Shown here in pieces: positions 1-7,276 of a stretch of 9,191 bases of DNA (the first letter of the stretch is position 1; each line of letters begins with the position of its first letter). The DNA comes from Spirochaetaceae bacterium. GTDB taxonomy: Bacteria; Spirochaetota; Spirochaetia; B11-G9. Below the pieces are notes generated by a model. The model saw nothing but the letters and a program-made list of their open reading frames with translations, was not told the DNA's origin and searched no databases. The stretch lies in assembly GCA_030600745.1 (NCBI GenBank), contig JAUVLL010000103.1:1-9191 (forward strand), written 5' to 3'. The position numbers were made by a program, and so were the translations under genes.

Positions 1-423
1 CACAGATTCAATAGCCGTAGAATCAGGAATATTCTGATGTTCAGTACCTATTCCCCAGAGAGTAACCAGTGGTCCTATAGTTATATCAAATTTTGAGTCT
101 TTTAATTTTGAATATTCAATACCTTTTTTTATTACAAGGTAAGTATCATCCGATATCCGAACAGCATGGATCCCTGTATTTGAATTGATTTTATCAATCT
201 CGGAACCTGTTATTACAGGGCTCATCCTGTCTTCAATCTCATCTATTATTTTGAATGCTTCACTGAAATCAAAATCCCTGTTGTTTTCATACAGAGTAAT
301 TGAACATACGGTACCCAAAGCAAAGTGAGTTTCTGAATGGGGCTTAATTTTACTGTTTCTGCAGGAAAAAAGGAGTACAGTAATTACGATAAGCAGTAAA
401 AAAAAAGTTTTTCTTCGATTCAT
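1..423 (-). CDS. apbE: ApbE-family FAD:protein FMN transferase lipoprotein (N-terminal 141 residues, cut by window edge)
   Basis: ApbE proteins use FAD to attach FMN covalently to a threonine of partner flavoproteins such as the Nqr/Rnf electron-transfer subunits, outside the cytoplasmic membrane. The minus-strand frame opens with ATG at 423 and stays open to base 1. Residues 1-20 form a lipoprotein signal (basic NRRK, hydrophobic core, lipobox Leu18-Phe-Ser-Cys21). Family blocks follow: a FALGT block just after the signal (about residue 35), then a DRMSPVITGSEIDKIN block (family form: MS.Y...SEI..IN) and a FDITIGPLVTLWGIG block (family form: FD.T.GPL..LWG.G). The C-terminal half, with the Mg-binding and catalytic residues, lies outside the window. 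Upstream spacing to the start gives only a weak GGAA ribosome site. It is transcribed away from the operon at 630. The family call is firm. The flavinylated target is unknown and none of the usual partner genes is visible here. Confidence 0.88.
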   Translation of the reverse strand, partial: MNRRKTFFLLLIVITVLLFSCRNSKIKPHSETHFALGTVCSITLYENNRDFDFSEAFKIIDEIEDRMSPVITGSEIDKINSNTGIHAVRISDDTYLVIKKGIEYSKLKDSKFDITIGPLVTLWGIGTEHQNIPDSTAIESV

Positions 424-446
424 AATTCCAGTACTGTAGCATAGAG

Positions 447-474
447 ATTATATACTGGCAATTGAGGCTGTCCG
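447..474 (-). promoter_or_regulatory. Candidate sigma-70-type promoter for apbE
   Basis: On the minus strand, a perfect TATAAT (plus-strand 447-452) is preceded by CGGACA (469-474, 4 of 6 matches to TTGACA) with a 16-bp spacer. Transcription would start near 440 and leave a short leader of about 17 nt before the ATG at 423. This is a pattern match in a divergent intergenic region; no expression evidence exists. Confidence 0.45.
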
Positions 475-564
475 GTAACCCCGTAATTCACTAATAACGG
501 TTTTGAGTGTACTATCTGCTCAAATATATCAGTACTTGAGACTACAAATTAAGCCTCGATTAGT

Positions 565-580
565 GTTATTTGCCAATAAC
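565..580. repeat. Short inverted repeat in the divergent promoter region (possible operator)
   Basis: GTTATT and AATAAC form a perfect 6-bp inverted repeat around a TGCC centre. It overlaps the candidate -35 of the downstream operon. A separate inverted pair, CACTAAT (489-495) and ATTAGTG (559-565), flanks the middle of the same gap. Such short matches are common by chance in AT-rich DNA, so an operator role is only a suggestion. Confidence 0.2.
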
Positions 581-599
581 TACATTTCTGTGTTACTGT
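570..599 (+). promoter_or_regulatory. Weak candidate promoter for the operon starting at 630
   Basis: TTGCCA (570-575, 5 of 6 matches to TTGACA) is followed after 18 bp by TACTGT (594-599, 3 of 6 matches to TATAAT), with an upstream TG one base before it as in extended -10 promoters. A start near 606 would leave a leader of about 24 nt containing the AAGGG ribosome site at 620-624. A TATAAC at 609-614 is a better -10 match but lies very close to the ribosome site and has no good -35. The operon needs a promoter in this gap, but which match is used is uncertain. Confidence 0.25.
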
Positions 600-629
600 A
601 GAAAAGGATATAACATATAAAGGGTTTTC

Positions 630-1319
630 ATGGAAAGCAAAAAATATATATGGTTTGATCTTGGGTTTACTCTGCTGAAATTAAAGAGAGAGGAAAACTT
701 TCAGGGCATTCTCCTGAATCTCGGTTTTATTTTTTCAGCCAGTCAGATTGAAAGAGCTTTTCATCTTACAGATAAACTTTTTATGAGGCGGTATCCGGGG
801 GTTCTCGGTAAAAGAAGAGGATATTATATGCCCATGTATCTTGGGAATATGATACACACTCTTGGAATAAGGACAGATATATGCCCTCTATATGAAGAGT
901 GGAAGAAAAAACTTGAGAATCCATTCAAGGTTTGGATCCCTTTTGATCATGTGAAGGATGAACTCATAAGGCTTTCAGGAGAAGGTTACAGGCTGGGTGT
1001 AATCTCCAACTGGGATAAAACAGCGGTTCCTATCCTTGACCTTCACGGATTGACTCCACTATTTGAAAATATAATAATATCTTCTGAGGTTGGCTTTGAG
1101 AAACCCGATGTAGAAATATTTAATATAGCTCTTGATCAGGCTGCAATTTCTGTGGAAGATTGCCTGTATGTAGGTGATAATTACTACGACGATGGTATAG
1201 GGAGCAGAAAAGCTGAAATGGATTTTGTTATTGTAAACCCCTTTGGTCATCTTGGTATGGAAGAGATAACGGATTGTGCTGTAATCCCTGATATTACTCA
1301 TGTTAAGGACTATCTATGA
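630..1319 (+). CDS. HAD-superfamily hydrolase, subfamily IA-like (probable phosphatase)
   Basis: This is a 229-residue cytoplasmic haloacid dehalogenase-type hydrolase, probably a small-molecule phosphatase. Motif I is FDLGFTLL with nucleophile Asp10. Motif II is GVISNWD with Ser126. Motif III is EKPD with Lys158. Motif IV is VGDNYYDDGIG with Asp183 and Asp187/Asp188 for Mg binding. The stretch from about 20 to 100 between motifs I and II is the size of a helical C1 cap, as in subfamily IA. Position 12, normally the second Asp of DxD (acid/base), is Gly. The same swap occurs in the active YihX-type sugar phosphatases (FDLGN) and some dehalogenases, so the protein need not be dead. ATG at 630 is preceded by AAGGG at 620-624. 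It is the first gene of the operon, and its TGA overlaps the next ATG. The substrate is not predictable. Confidence 0.85.
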   Translation: MESKKYIWFDLGFTLLKLKREENFQGILLNLGFIFSASQIERAFHLTDKLFMRRYPGVLGKRRGYYMPMYLGNMIHTLGIRTDICPLYEEWKKKLENPFKVWIPFDHVKDELIRLSGEGYRLGVISNWDKTAVPILDLHGLTPLFENIIISSEVGFEKPDVEIFNIALDQAAISVEDCLYVGDNYYDDGIGSRKAEMDFVIVNPFGHLGMEEITDCAVIPDITHVKDYL

Positions 1320-2059
1320 AATTAACTGTAGTTGGTTACTGGGGTGCATATCCTGGTCCCGGAGGAGCAAGTTCCGGATACCTTGTTGAAAATGTGGAAG
1401 GAGGAGAAAGTCTACTTTTAGATTGTGGTTCCGGTGTCTTTTCAAAATTATATGAGTATACTGATTTGAATCGTATAAATAATGTTGTACTGTCACATTA
1501 TCATGCGGATCATGTAGCAGATATTGGTTGTCTGCAGTATGCAGCAAAAGTGCAGATGAATCTTGGTGAGAGAACGGAGCCTGTTTACATTTATGGTCAT
1601 ACCCTTTCTAATTGTTTTGAGGATCTTACTTATGAAGATGCTGCAGTAGGTATCCCTTTCGAAGGAGGTGTTCCTCTGGTAATTGGCCCATTTACCCTTA
1701 ATTTCAAGTCTGCACCTCATCCTGTACCATCATTTGCTCTAAGAATTGAATCTGCAGGAAAGTCATTAGGATATACAGGAGATACCGGCTGGGATGATGA
1801 TCTGGTTGAATTTTTTAAAGGTGTGGATTTGCTCCTTTGTGAATCCAGTTTATATAACAAATTCAAGGGTAGTGTAGAAGGGCACCTAACTGCAGGAGAA
1901 GCGGGGATTCTTGCCAGGAAGGCAGGAGCAGGCGAATTGATTCTTACCCATCTTCCTCACTCCGGAGATCATCGGGATATGGTTACAGAAGCTTCCATAG
2001 AGTACAGTGGAAAGGTTAGTCTGGCTTACACTGGATTAACCTGGCCTGTCCGGGAGTAG
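1316..2059 (+). CDS. Metallo-beta-lactamase-fold hydrolase (RNase Z/YhfI-like)
   Basis: This 247-residue cytoplasmic metal-dependent hydrolase belongs to the beta-lactamase-2/RNase Z-like branch of the metallo-beta-lactamase fold. Its N-terminus (MKLTVVGYWGAYP..GGASSGYL) resembles the YhfI group of Firmicutes. The di-zinc set is complete: His61, His63, Asp65, His66 in SHYHADH, then His135 in APHPVP, Asp156 in YTGDTG and His212 in LTHLPH. Members include phosphodiesterases and other ester or amide hydrolases, so the reaction is open; phosphodiester cleavage is a reasonable guess. No RNase Z exosite arm is evident, which argues against tRNA processing. ATG at 1316 lies inside the stop of the HAD gene (ATGA overlap) with AAGGA at 1305-1309. 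The stop at 2057-2059 is two bases before the permease start. The operon position suggests it acts on the imported compound. Confidence 0.83.
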   Translation: MKLTVVGYWGAYPGPGGASSGYLVENVEGGESLLLDCGSGVFSKLYEYTDLNRINNVVLSHYHADHVADIGCLQYAAKVQMNLGERTEPVYIYGHTLSNCFEDLTYEDAAVGIPFEGGVPLVIGPFTLNFKSAPHPVPSFALRIESAGKSLGYTGDTGWDDDLVEFFKGVDLLLCESSLYNKFKGSVEGHLTAGEAGILARKAGAGELILTHLPHSGDHRDMVTEASIEYSGKVSLAYTGLTWPVRE

Positions 2060-2060
2060 T

Positions 2061-2987
2061 ATGGAGTTTTTCCTGTTTATCCTAAGACGCTTTCTTAGAC
2101 TTTTATTAACAATTTTCATTATCTCTACAATTATTTTCTTTGTTATAAGGGTAATCCCAGGTGATCCTGCACTGGTCGTAGCTGGAATTGATGCATTAGA
2201 TGAGGATATTCAGGCCATTCGGGTTCGTCTTGGAACAGATGTTCCTGTTTCTGTTCAATATGGCCGATGGCTGGCAGATATTGTCCGCTTTGACTTTGGA
2301 GAATCTATGATCTCCGGTGCTTCTGTGAATAAACTGATTATGGAGCGTTTCCCTCTAACTCTGGCTCTTGCAATTTTAGGAATTGTTTTAGGTATTGTTG
2401 TTGCTATCCCTCTGGGTGTGCTTTCGGCGGTACACAGATGGTCTTTTTGGGATTATTTCGGGATGGTTTATTCTCAAATGGGTATGGCAATACCAAGTTT
2501 CTGGCTGGGTATGATTCTCTTACTTGTTTTTGCTGTAAAAATACCATTATTCCCTTTATTTGGTTCTGATAGCCTTAAAAACCTGATTCTTCCAGCTATT
2601 GCTTTAGGTTTTGCCAGGGCAGCAGTTATTCTTCGTCTTACCAGAGCTGCAATGGTGGAAGAACTTAGCAGAGAGTATATAATTACTGCAAGGGCAAAAG
2701 GGCTTACAGATCGAATGATACGGTATAAACATGCTCTTAGAAATGCTATGATAGCTGTTGTAACAGTTACCGGAATCCAGTTCGGTTATATGCTTGGCGG
2801 AGCTATTATTGTAGAGCAGGTATTTTCTCTCCCGGGTCTGGGTCGACTGTTCCTCTATGCCATATATCAAAGAGATTTCCCCCTTATTCAGGGTGGTGTA
2901 GTTTTTATTGCCGTTATATTTTCACTGGTCAATTTTGCTGTGGATATCCTTTACAGCTTGCTTAATCCAAAGATAAGGATTTCATAG
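2061..2987 (+). CDS. ABC importer permease, DppB/OppB type
   Basis: This is one of the two inner-membrane channel subunits of a peptide/nickel-class ABC importer. It has 308 residues, normal for the family. The first membrane segment is about 12-30, followed by the hallmark VIPGDPA block (31-37). Further hydrophobic spans are near 98-120, 134-158, 174-192, 233-254 and 277-301, giving six in all. The cytoplasmic EAA-type loop that contacts the ATPases runs from about 205 to 229 (EYIITARAKG to ALRNA). The C-terminal block VEQVFSLPGLG (251-261) is typical of DppB/OppB/GsiC proteins. ATG at 2061 follows GGGAG at 2052-2056, which overlaps the stop of the upstream hydrolase. The stop overlaps the next start by one base. 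The partner permease is not adjacent but lies four genes on, at 6452. Peptide, opine, nickel or other oligomer substrates are all possible. Confidence 0.93.
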   Translation: MEFFLFILRRFLRLLLTIFIISTIIFFVIRVIPGDPALVVAGIDALDEDIQAIRVRLGTDVPVSVQYGRWLADIVRFDFGESMISGASVNKLIMERFPLTLALAILGIVLGIVVAIPLGVLSAVHRWSFWDYFGMVYSQMGMAIPSFWLGMILLLVFAVKIPLFPLFGSDSLKNLILPAIALGFARAAVILRLTRAAMVEELSREYIITARAKGLTDRMIRYKHALRNAMIAVVTVTGIQFGYMLGGAIIVEQVFSLPGLGRLFLYAIYQRDFPLIQGGVVFIAVIFSLVNFAVDILYSLLNPKIRIS

Positions 2988-3997
2988 TGCCGGAAAAAAG
3001 AGCAGATTCAACACTTGAGATTAGAGACCTGAATGTCAGTTTTATCCAGGGAGAAAAAGAGGCAAATGCTCTTAGAGGTATTAGTCTAAGTCTCAAACGC
3101 AGTGAAGTTCATTCCCTTGTTGGAGAATCCGGTTCCGGGAAAACAGTTACTTCCACCTGTGTTATGGGGCTGCTTCCTACACCCCCTGCCCGTATAAACA
3201 CAGGGGAGATAATCCTGGGAGATCAGGATCTTTTGCTTCTTGGGGAAAAAGATAGAAGAGAGATCAGGGGCAAGGATATAGCAATGGTTTTTCAGGAGCC
3301 TGCACGCTATCTTAATCCCACACTGAAGGTTGGTGATCAGATAACTGAGATGCTGATTCTTCATCTGGGGATGGAGAAGAGTAAAGCTGTAGATCGGGCA
3401 TTGGAAATACTTGAACTGGTTGGGCTTAAGGGAGGAAAACGTGTCCTTGACAGTTATCCCCATGAACTTTCAGGTGGTATGAAGCAGCGAATTATGATTG
3501 CTATTGCCATAAGCTGTAATCCTTCATTTCTTATAGCGGATGAACCAACTACAGCATTGGATGTAACTCTTCAGCTTCAGATACTTAATCTTATGTTGAG
3601 TTTAAAAAATACATTGGATATGGGTATTCTGTTTATATCTCATGATTTGCGGGTCGTTCATGATATTTCTGATTGGATATCCGTAATTTATGCCGGTAGA
3701 ATAGTTGAATCTGCGTCCCGGGAAACGTTATTTGCTGATCCAAAACATCCATATACAAAGTTACTTTTTGAGTCTATTCCTGATGCAGATAAACGTGGGA
3801 AAAGGCTTCAGACTATACCGGGAAAGGTTCCTGATGCAGAAAATATTCCTGGTGGTTGCGCTTTTCATCCAAGATGTCCTATAGCAGAAGAAATATGCAG
3901 AACCAGCCAGCCGGAAACAAAGGATCTGGCCATTAATAATAGAGCTGAAAGTCATACAGCAGCCTGCCATTTTATTGGAAAACAATGGAAAAATTAA
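2987..3997 (+). CDS. ABC importer ATP-binding protein, DppD/OppD type, with C-terminal Fe-S cysteine motif
   Basis: This is the first of two non-identical ATPases that power the importer at the inner face of the membrane. It has 336 residues. Walker A is GESGSGKT (46-53), the Q-loop is Gln103, the signature is LSGGMKQ (161-167), Walker B is FLIADEPTTALD (181-192) and the switch His is 219. The C-terminal oligopeptide-type extension holds CAFHPRCP with Cys291 and Cys297, then Cys304 and Cys327. This is the four-cysteine pattern that binds a [4Fe-4S] cluster in structurally studied DppD-type proteins. The start is GTG at 2987 in a TAGTG overlap with the permease stop, with AAGGA at 2975-2979 seven bases upstream. 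The last 13 bases overlap the next ATPase gene. All catalytic residues are intact. Confidence 0.95.
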   Translation: MPEKRADSTLEIRDLNVSFIQGEKEANALRGISLSLKRSEVHSLVGESGSGKTVTSTCVMGLLPTPPARINTGEIILGDQDLLLLGEKDRREIRGKDIAMVFQEPARYLNPTLKVGDQITEMLILHLGMEKSKAVDRALEILELVGLKGGKRVLDSYPHELSGGMKQRIMIAIAISCNPSFLIADEPTTALDVTLQLQILNLMLSLKNTLDMGILFISHDLRVVHDISDWISVIYAGRIVESASRETLFADPKHPYTKLLFESIPDADKRGKRLQTIPGKVPDAENIPGGCAFHPRCPIAEEICRTSQPETKDLAINNRAESHTAACHFIGKQWKN

Positions 3998-4911
3998 TTG
4001 AATTAAAAAATATCAACAAGGTTTTTAAGAGCCATAAACTCATCTCTGTAAAGAAGGATGATTATGTTGCAGTAGATAATGTAAGCCTGGATATTAAAAA
4101 AAATACAGTTTTTGGTCTGGTTGGTGAATCCGGTTGTGGTAAAACAACCCTGGCCAGATCTGTTATGTTTCTTGATCCTCCCACTTCCGGAGAAATTTTA
4201 TTTGATGGAAAAGATATTGCATATCTTTCAGGAAAAGAGCTTAAGTTATACAGATCAAGAATGCAGATAGTATTTCAGGATCCTAACAGTGCCCTTAATC
4301 CCAAGATGTCTATCTACCGCTGTATGAAAGAGGGACTGGTCAATAGGCGATATCCAAAAGATAAAATAGATACCAGAATAGAAGAACTATTGGATCTTGT
4401 AGGGATTTCTTCCAGTTATGTTAATCGTTATCCTCATGAATTTTCCGGAGGACAAAAACAAAGGATTGTTATTGCAAGAGCTCTGTCAATGGAACCTGAG
4501 TTTCTTGTTTTAGATGAGCCTGTTTCCAATCTTGATGTATCCATTCAGGCGCAGATTATTAATCTTCTTCTGGATTTGAAGGATAAATTTTCATTAACGT
4601 ATCTATTTATCTCTCATGATCTTAATCTGGTTTCTTATTTAAGTGATGAGGTGGCTGTTATGTACAAAGGTCAGGTAGTGGAAATCGCAGAGACTGAGGA
4701 AATAATGAAAGATCCCCTGCATCCTTATACACTTAAACTTTTTTCTTCTGCTCCCGGGAAAAACAGTGTTGAACTGTTTGAAGCCGATGAAAGTTATCGC
4801 GAAGGTCTTCCTGATGGGTATACTTATTTCCCACCGGAATCAGATTCCTTTTTAGAGCTGATTGATACAGGGGAAGGGCATAGAATAGGTTGTTATGCAT
4901 TAAACGGATAG
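3985..4911 (+). CDS. ABC importer ATP-binding protein, DppF/OppF type
   Basis: This is the second ATPase of the importer, pairing with the one at 2987. It has 308 residues. Walker A is GESGCGKT (47-54), the Q-loop is Gln98, the signature is FSGGQKQ (153-159), Walker B is FLVLDEPVSNLD (173-184) and the switch His is 211. The DPLHPYT block (243-249) marks the oligopeptide-type C-terminal domain. Unlike its partner, it lacks the CxFxxRCP cysteine set; only a terminal HRIGC (Cys303) remains, so no iron-sulfur cluster is expected. ATG at 3985 lies 13 bases inside the preceding gene, in another frame, with no strong ribosome site (only TTGGA nearby). Translation is therefore probably coupled to the upstream gene. 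A 28-base gap separates it from the binding-protein gene, the largest gap in the operon. Confidence 0.94.
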   Translation: MEKLIELKNINKVFKSHKLISVKKDDYVAVDNVSLDIKKNTVFGLVGESGCGKTTLARSVMFLDPPTSGEILFDGKDIAYLSGKELKLYRSRMQIVFQDPNSALNPKMSIYRCMKEGLVNRRYPKDKIDTRIEELLDLVGISSSYVNRYPHEFSGGQKQRIVIARALSMEPEFLVLDEPVSNLDVSIQAQIINLLLDLKDKFSLTYLFISHDLNLVSYLSDEVAVMYKGQVVEIAETEEIMKDPLHPYTLKLFSSAPGKNSVELFEADESYREGLPDGYTYFPPESDSFLELIDTGEGHRIGCYALNG

Positions 4912-4927
4912 TTAGATCCGTAAAAAT

Positions 4928-4933
4928 AAGGAG
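4928..4933 (+). promoter_or_regulatory. Strong ribosome binding site for the binding-protein gene
   Basis: AAGGAG lies six bases before the ATG at 4940, the fullest Shine-Dalgarno match in the operon. It sits in a true intergenic gap, whereas the neighbouring genes overlap or abut. This fits the usual need for far more binding protein than permease or ATPase. Confidence 0.7.
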
Positions 4934-4939
4934 TTTCAT

Positions 4940-6451
4940 ATGAGAAAAACAGCGAAATACGGAACAGTTCTTTTTATACTGGTTCTGGTTATCCTAATGG
5001 GTATGATTTCGGGCTGTGCAAAAAAAGAAGTAAAACCTCTTAATTTTGCACTATCAGGGAATCCTGATACACTGGATCCACAGAAGACTTCAGGAACTCT
5101 TACATTTCAGACAGTTAAGAGTATCTATGATACACTGGCTGAACCGGATGAAAATGGTGTCATTGTGCCGGCTCTTGCTGAAAGCTGGGATGTCTCAGCT
5201 GATTCCCTTACATGGACCTTTCACTTGAAAAAGGGAGTCAAGTTTCATAATGGTGACGCTTTTACATCTGCAGATGTTAAGGCTACTGTTGAAAGAATGC
5301 TTGCAGAAGAAACAGGATCTCCCCACAATAAGGAGTTTGGTATTATTTCATCCATGGATACCCCTGATGAATTAACAATTGTATTCAAACTTTCAAGTCC
5401 TCAGGCTTCTTTTCTTGCTTCAATGGCTTCAGGTTGGAGTGCAATTCTTCCGAAGAGTCTCATTGGCAATGGTCATGATTTTGATTCATTACCAGTAGGT
5501 ACCGGTCCTTTTAAACTGGAAGAGTGGGTACGTGACAGTAAGGTTGTTCTTACAAAGAATGATGATTACTGGATGAAGGGCCTTCCAAAACTGGATAAAA
5601 TTATTCTTAATATAATCCCGGAAGCATCAATTCAGGTTCAGGGGCTTATTGCTGGTCAAATTGATATAGTTTTTATTATTGACAGTGATGATATTCCTAT
5701 GCTTGACTCAAGTCCTGATGTTAGACTGGAAGAAAACCTTACTTCACTTATTATGGTAATGCCAATGAATACAAGCGTTGCTCCTCTGGATGATCTTCGG
5801 GTACGTCAGGCAATCAACTATGCCATTGATAAGCAGAAAATACTTGATATAGCATACGGTGGCGGTGAACCTATTGGAACATTTATGGACAGAGGGAATG
5901 CCTATTACAAAGATTTTACAGACCTCTATCCCTATAATCCTGAAAAAGCTAAACAGCTTCTAAAAGAAGCCGGTGTTGGTGATGATGTAGAGCTAAAACT
6001 ATATCTTCCTCAGAACTATGCTCTTCATGTAAAAGCAGGAGAAATGTATCAGGAAATGCTTACTCAGGTTGGCTTAAATGTTAAAATTCAGTTAATTGAC
6101 TGGTCTACATGGATTAGTGATGTATACAGAGCAAGTAAGTTTGATCTTACTGTTATTGGACATACAGGAAAACTTGATCCTAATGGTACCCTCCGTGGTT
6201 ATGGTGAAGGAAAATATGTTCAATGGATGAATGCGGATGCTGCTTCACTGATAAAAGAAGCTGCTGTTACAAGTAAATATGAAGATAGAAAAGCTTTGTA
6301 TGACCAGGCCCTTGAAATTATGGCTAAAGAAGTCCCATTTGTTTATCTTGGATCCTCCTATCGGACAACAGGACTTCGAACTGATGTAAGTGGATTCAGA
6401 ATTACACCGAATCTGGATACCTTCGATTTCAGGTGGTCAGAGTTTAAGTAG
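4940..6451 (+). CDS. Family 5 solute-binding lipoprotein of the ABC importer
   Basis: This protein captures the solute outside the inner membrane and delivers it to the two permeases. It has 503 residues, usual for the DppA/OppA/NikA cluster (SBP_bac_5). Residues 1-25 are a lipoprotein signal: basic MRKTAKY, a hydrophobic core, then lipobox Ile23-Ser-Gly-Cys26, with Cys26 as the lipid anchor. The mature protein opens with LNFALSGNPDTLDP, a typical family start. The family signature (W.F.L..GVKFHNGD.FTSADV) spans about 92-113. GTGPFKLEEW and the DLRVRQAINYAIDKQ block are also characteristic. The C-terminus ends in a short DFRWSEFK tail. It lies between the second ATPase and the second permease, an unusual place, and abuts the latter directly (TAG then ATG). 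The ligand cannot be inferred; family members bind peptides, glutathione, nickel complexes, opines, haem or oligosaccharides. Confidence 0.94.
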   Translation: MRKTAKYGTVLFILVLVILMGMISGCAKKEVKPLNFALSGNPDTLDPQKTSGTLTFQTVKSIYDTLAEPDENGVIVPALAESWDVSADSLTWTFHLKKGVKFHNGDAFTSADVKATVERMLAEETGSPHNKEFGIISSMDTPDELTIVFKLSSPQASFLASMASGWSAILPKSLIGNGHDFDSLPVGTGPFKLEEWVRDSKVVLTKNDDYWMKGLPKLDKIILNIIPEASIQVQGLIAGQIDIVFIIDSDDIPMLDSSPDVRLEENLTSLIMVMPMNTSVAPLDDLRVRQAINYAIDKQKILDIAYGGGEPIGTFMDRGNAYYKDFTDLYPYNPEKAKQLLKEAGVGDDVELKLYLPQNYALHVKAGEMYQEMLTQVGLNVKIQLIDWSTWISDVYRASKFDLTVIGHTGKLDPNGTLRGYGEGKYVQWMNADAASLIKEAAVTSKYEDRKALYDQALEIMAKEVPFVYLGSSYRTTGLRTDVSGFRITPNLDTFDFRWSEFK

Positions 6452-7270
6452 ATGTTAATAAAAAGAAGGAATTGGGTTTTTTATATATCAGTTCTGTTTA
6501 TAATTTTACTTGGGGCAGCCGCAATTGCGGCGCCCCTGATATCCCCTCATAGTCCTACGGATCAGAATATTGAACGCCGGTTTTCTGCCCCTGATTCAGT
6601 CAATCTCCTTGGCACAGATAATTTTGGAAGAGATATTCTAAGTAGAATTATCTATGGTTCCAGATCTGCATTGCTTGTTGGTATTGTCTCTGCCTCAATA
6701 GCTGTTGTAATTGGTATGGCAGTTGGTTTATGGGCTGGTCTTGGCGGGACTTTTGCTGATAATGCTTTAATGCTTCTGATGGACTCACTTCTCTCTTTTC
6801 CCACAATACTTCTTGCCATAACGGTTGTGTCATTTTTCGGCTATGGACTTACTCAGGTAATGTCCGCCATTGGTATTATTTACAGTCCTGTATTTGCACG
6901 TCTGGTACGGGCAGAGACCCTGGCTATTAAAACTGAAAGTTATATAGAAGCGTCCAGAGCTCTTGGAACTCCTGTAATTAAAAGGATATTTATACATATT
7001 ATTCCAAATCTGTTAGGCAAGGTTATAGTGCAGTATACAATTACCTTTGCTTTGGCCGTTGTAATCGAGGCCTCTCTATCTTATCTTGGTCTTGGTACAC
7101 AACCTCCCACACCAAGCTGGGGGCTTATGTTAAAAGATGCAAAGAACTATCTTATACAGGCACCCTGGATGGCTATTTATCCCGGACTTGCCCTTGCTTT
7201 TACTGTTTTTTCATTTAATCTGATAGGAGATACTCTTGCCGAAAAACTCAATCCCCGTGTTTTAAAGTAA
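6452..7270 (+). CDS. ABC importer permease, DppC/OppC type
   Basis: This is the second channel subunit, partner of the permease at 2061. It has 272 residues, within the family range. A first membrane helix at about 10-30 is followed by the family periplasmic lead-in LISPHSP and the hallmark LGTDNFGRDILSRIIYG (53-69). More hydrophobic spans lie near 74-97, 104-128, 133-150, 190-214 and 240-260. The EAA-type ATPase-contact loop is about 164-186 (YIEASRALGT to IIPN). The SYLGLGTQPPTPSWG block (210-224) is diagnostic for the DppC family. The ATG follows the binding-protein stop with no spacer and no good ribosome site at the right distance, so translation probably depends on termination of the upstream gene. 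The stop is six bases before the next start. Confidence 0.93.
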   Translation: MLIKRRNWVFYISVLFIILLGAAAIAAPLISPHSPTDQNIERRFSAPDSVNLLGTDNFGRDILSRIIYGSRSALLVGIVSASIAVVIGMAVGLWAGLGGTFADNALMLLMDSLLSFPTILLAITVVSFFGYGLTQVMSAIGIIYSPVFARLVRAETLAIKTESYIEASRALGTPVIKRIFIHIIPNLLGKVIVQYTITFALAVVIEASLSYLGLGTQPPTPSWGLMLKDAKNYLIQAPWMAIYPGLALAFTVFSFNLIGDTLAEKLNPRVLK

Positions 7271-7276
7271 GGTAAA

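Noticed and set aside
1059..1301. Minus-strand open frame inside the HAD gene
   Set aside because: It lies wholly opposite a well-supported gene, its translation has no recognisable motif and is rich in Tyr/Ile from AT-rich antisense; treated as a shadow frame. The other antisense frames in the operon were rejected for the same reason.
1316..2059. Calling the metallo-beta-lactamase-fold gene RNase Z
   Set aside because: The metal ligands fit, but no exosite arm is evident, and the N-terminus and operon context fit a YhfI-like small-molecule hydrolase better.
4862..4918. Internal promoter before the binding-protein gene
   Set aside because: TTGATA (4862-4867) and TAGAAT (4881-4886) look good singly but are only 13 bp apart; other pairings have weak -35 or -10 boxes.
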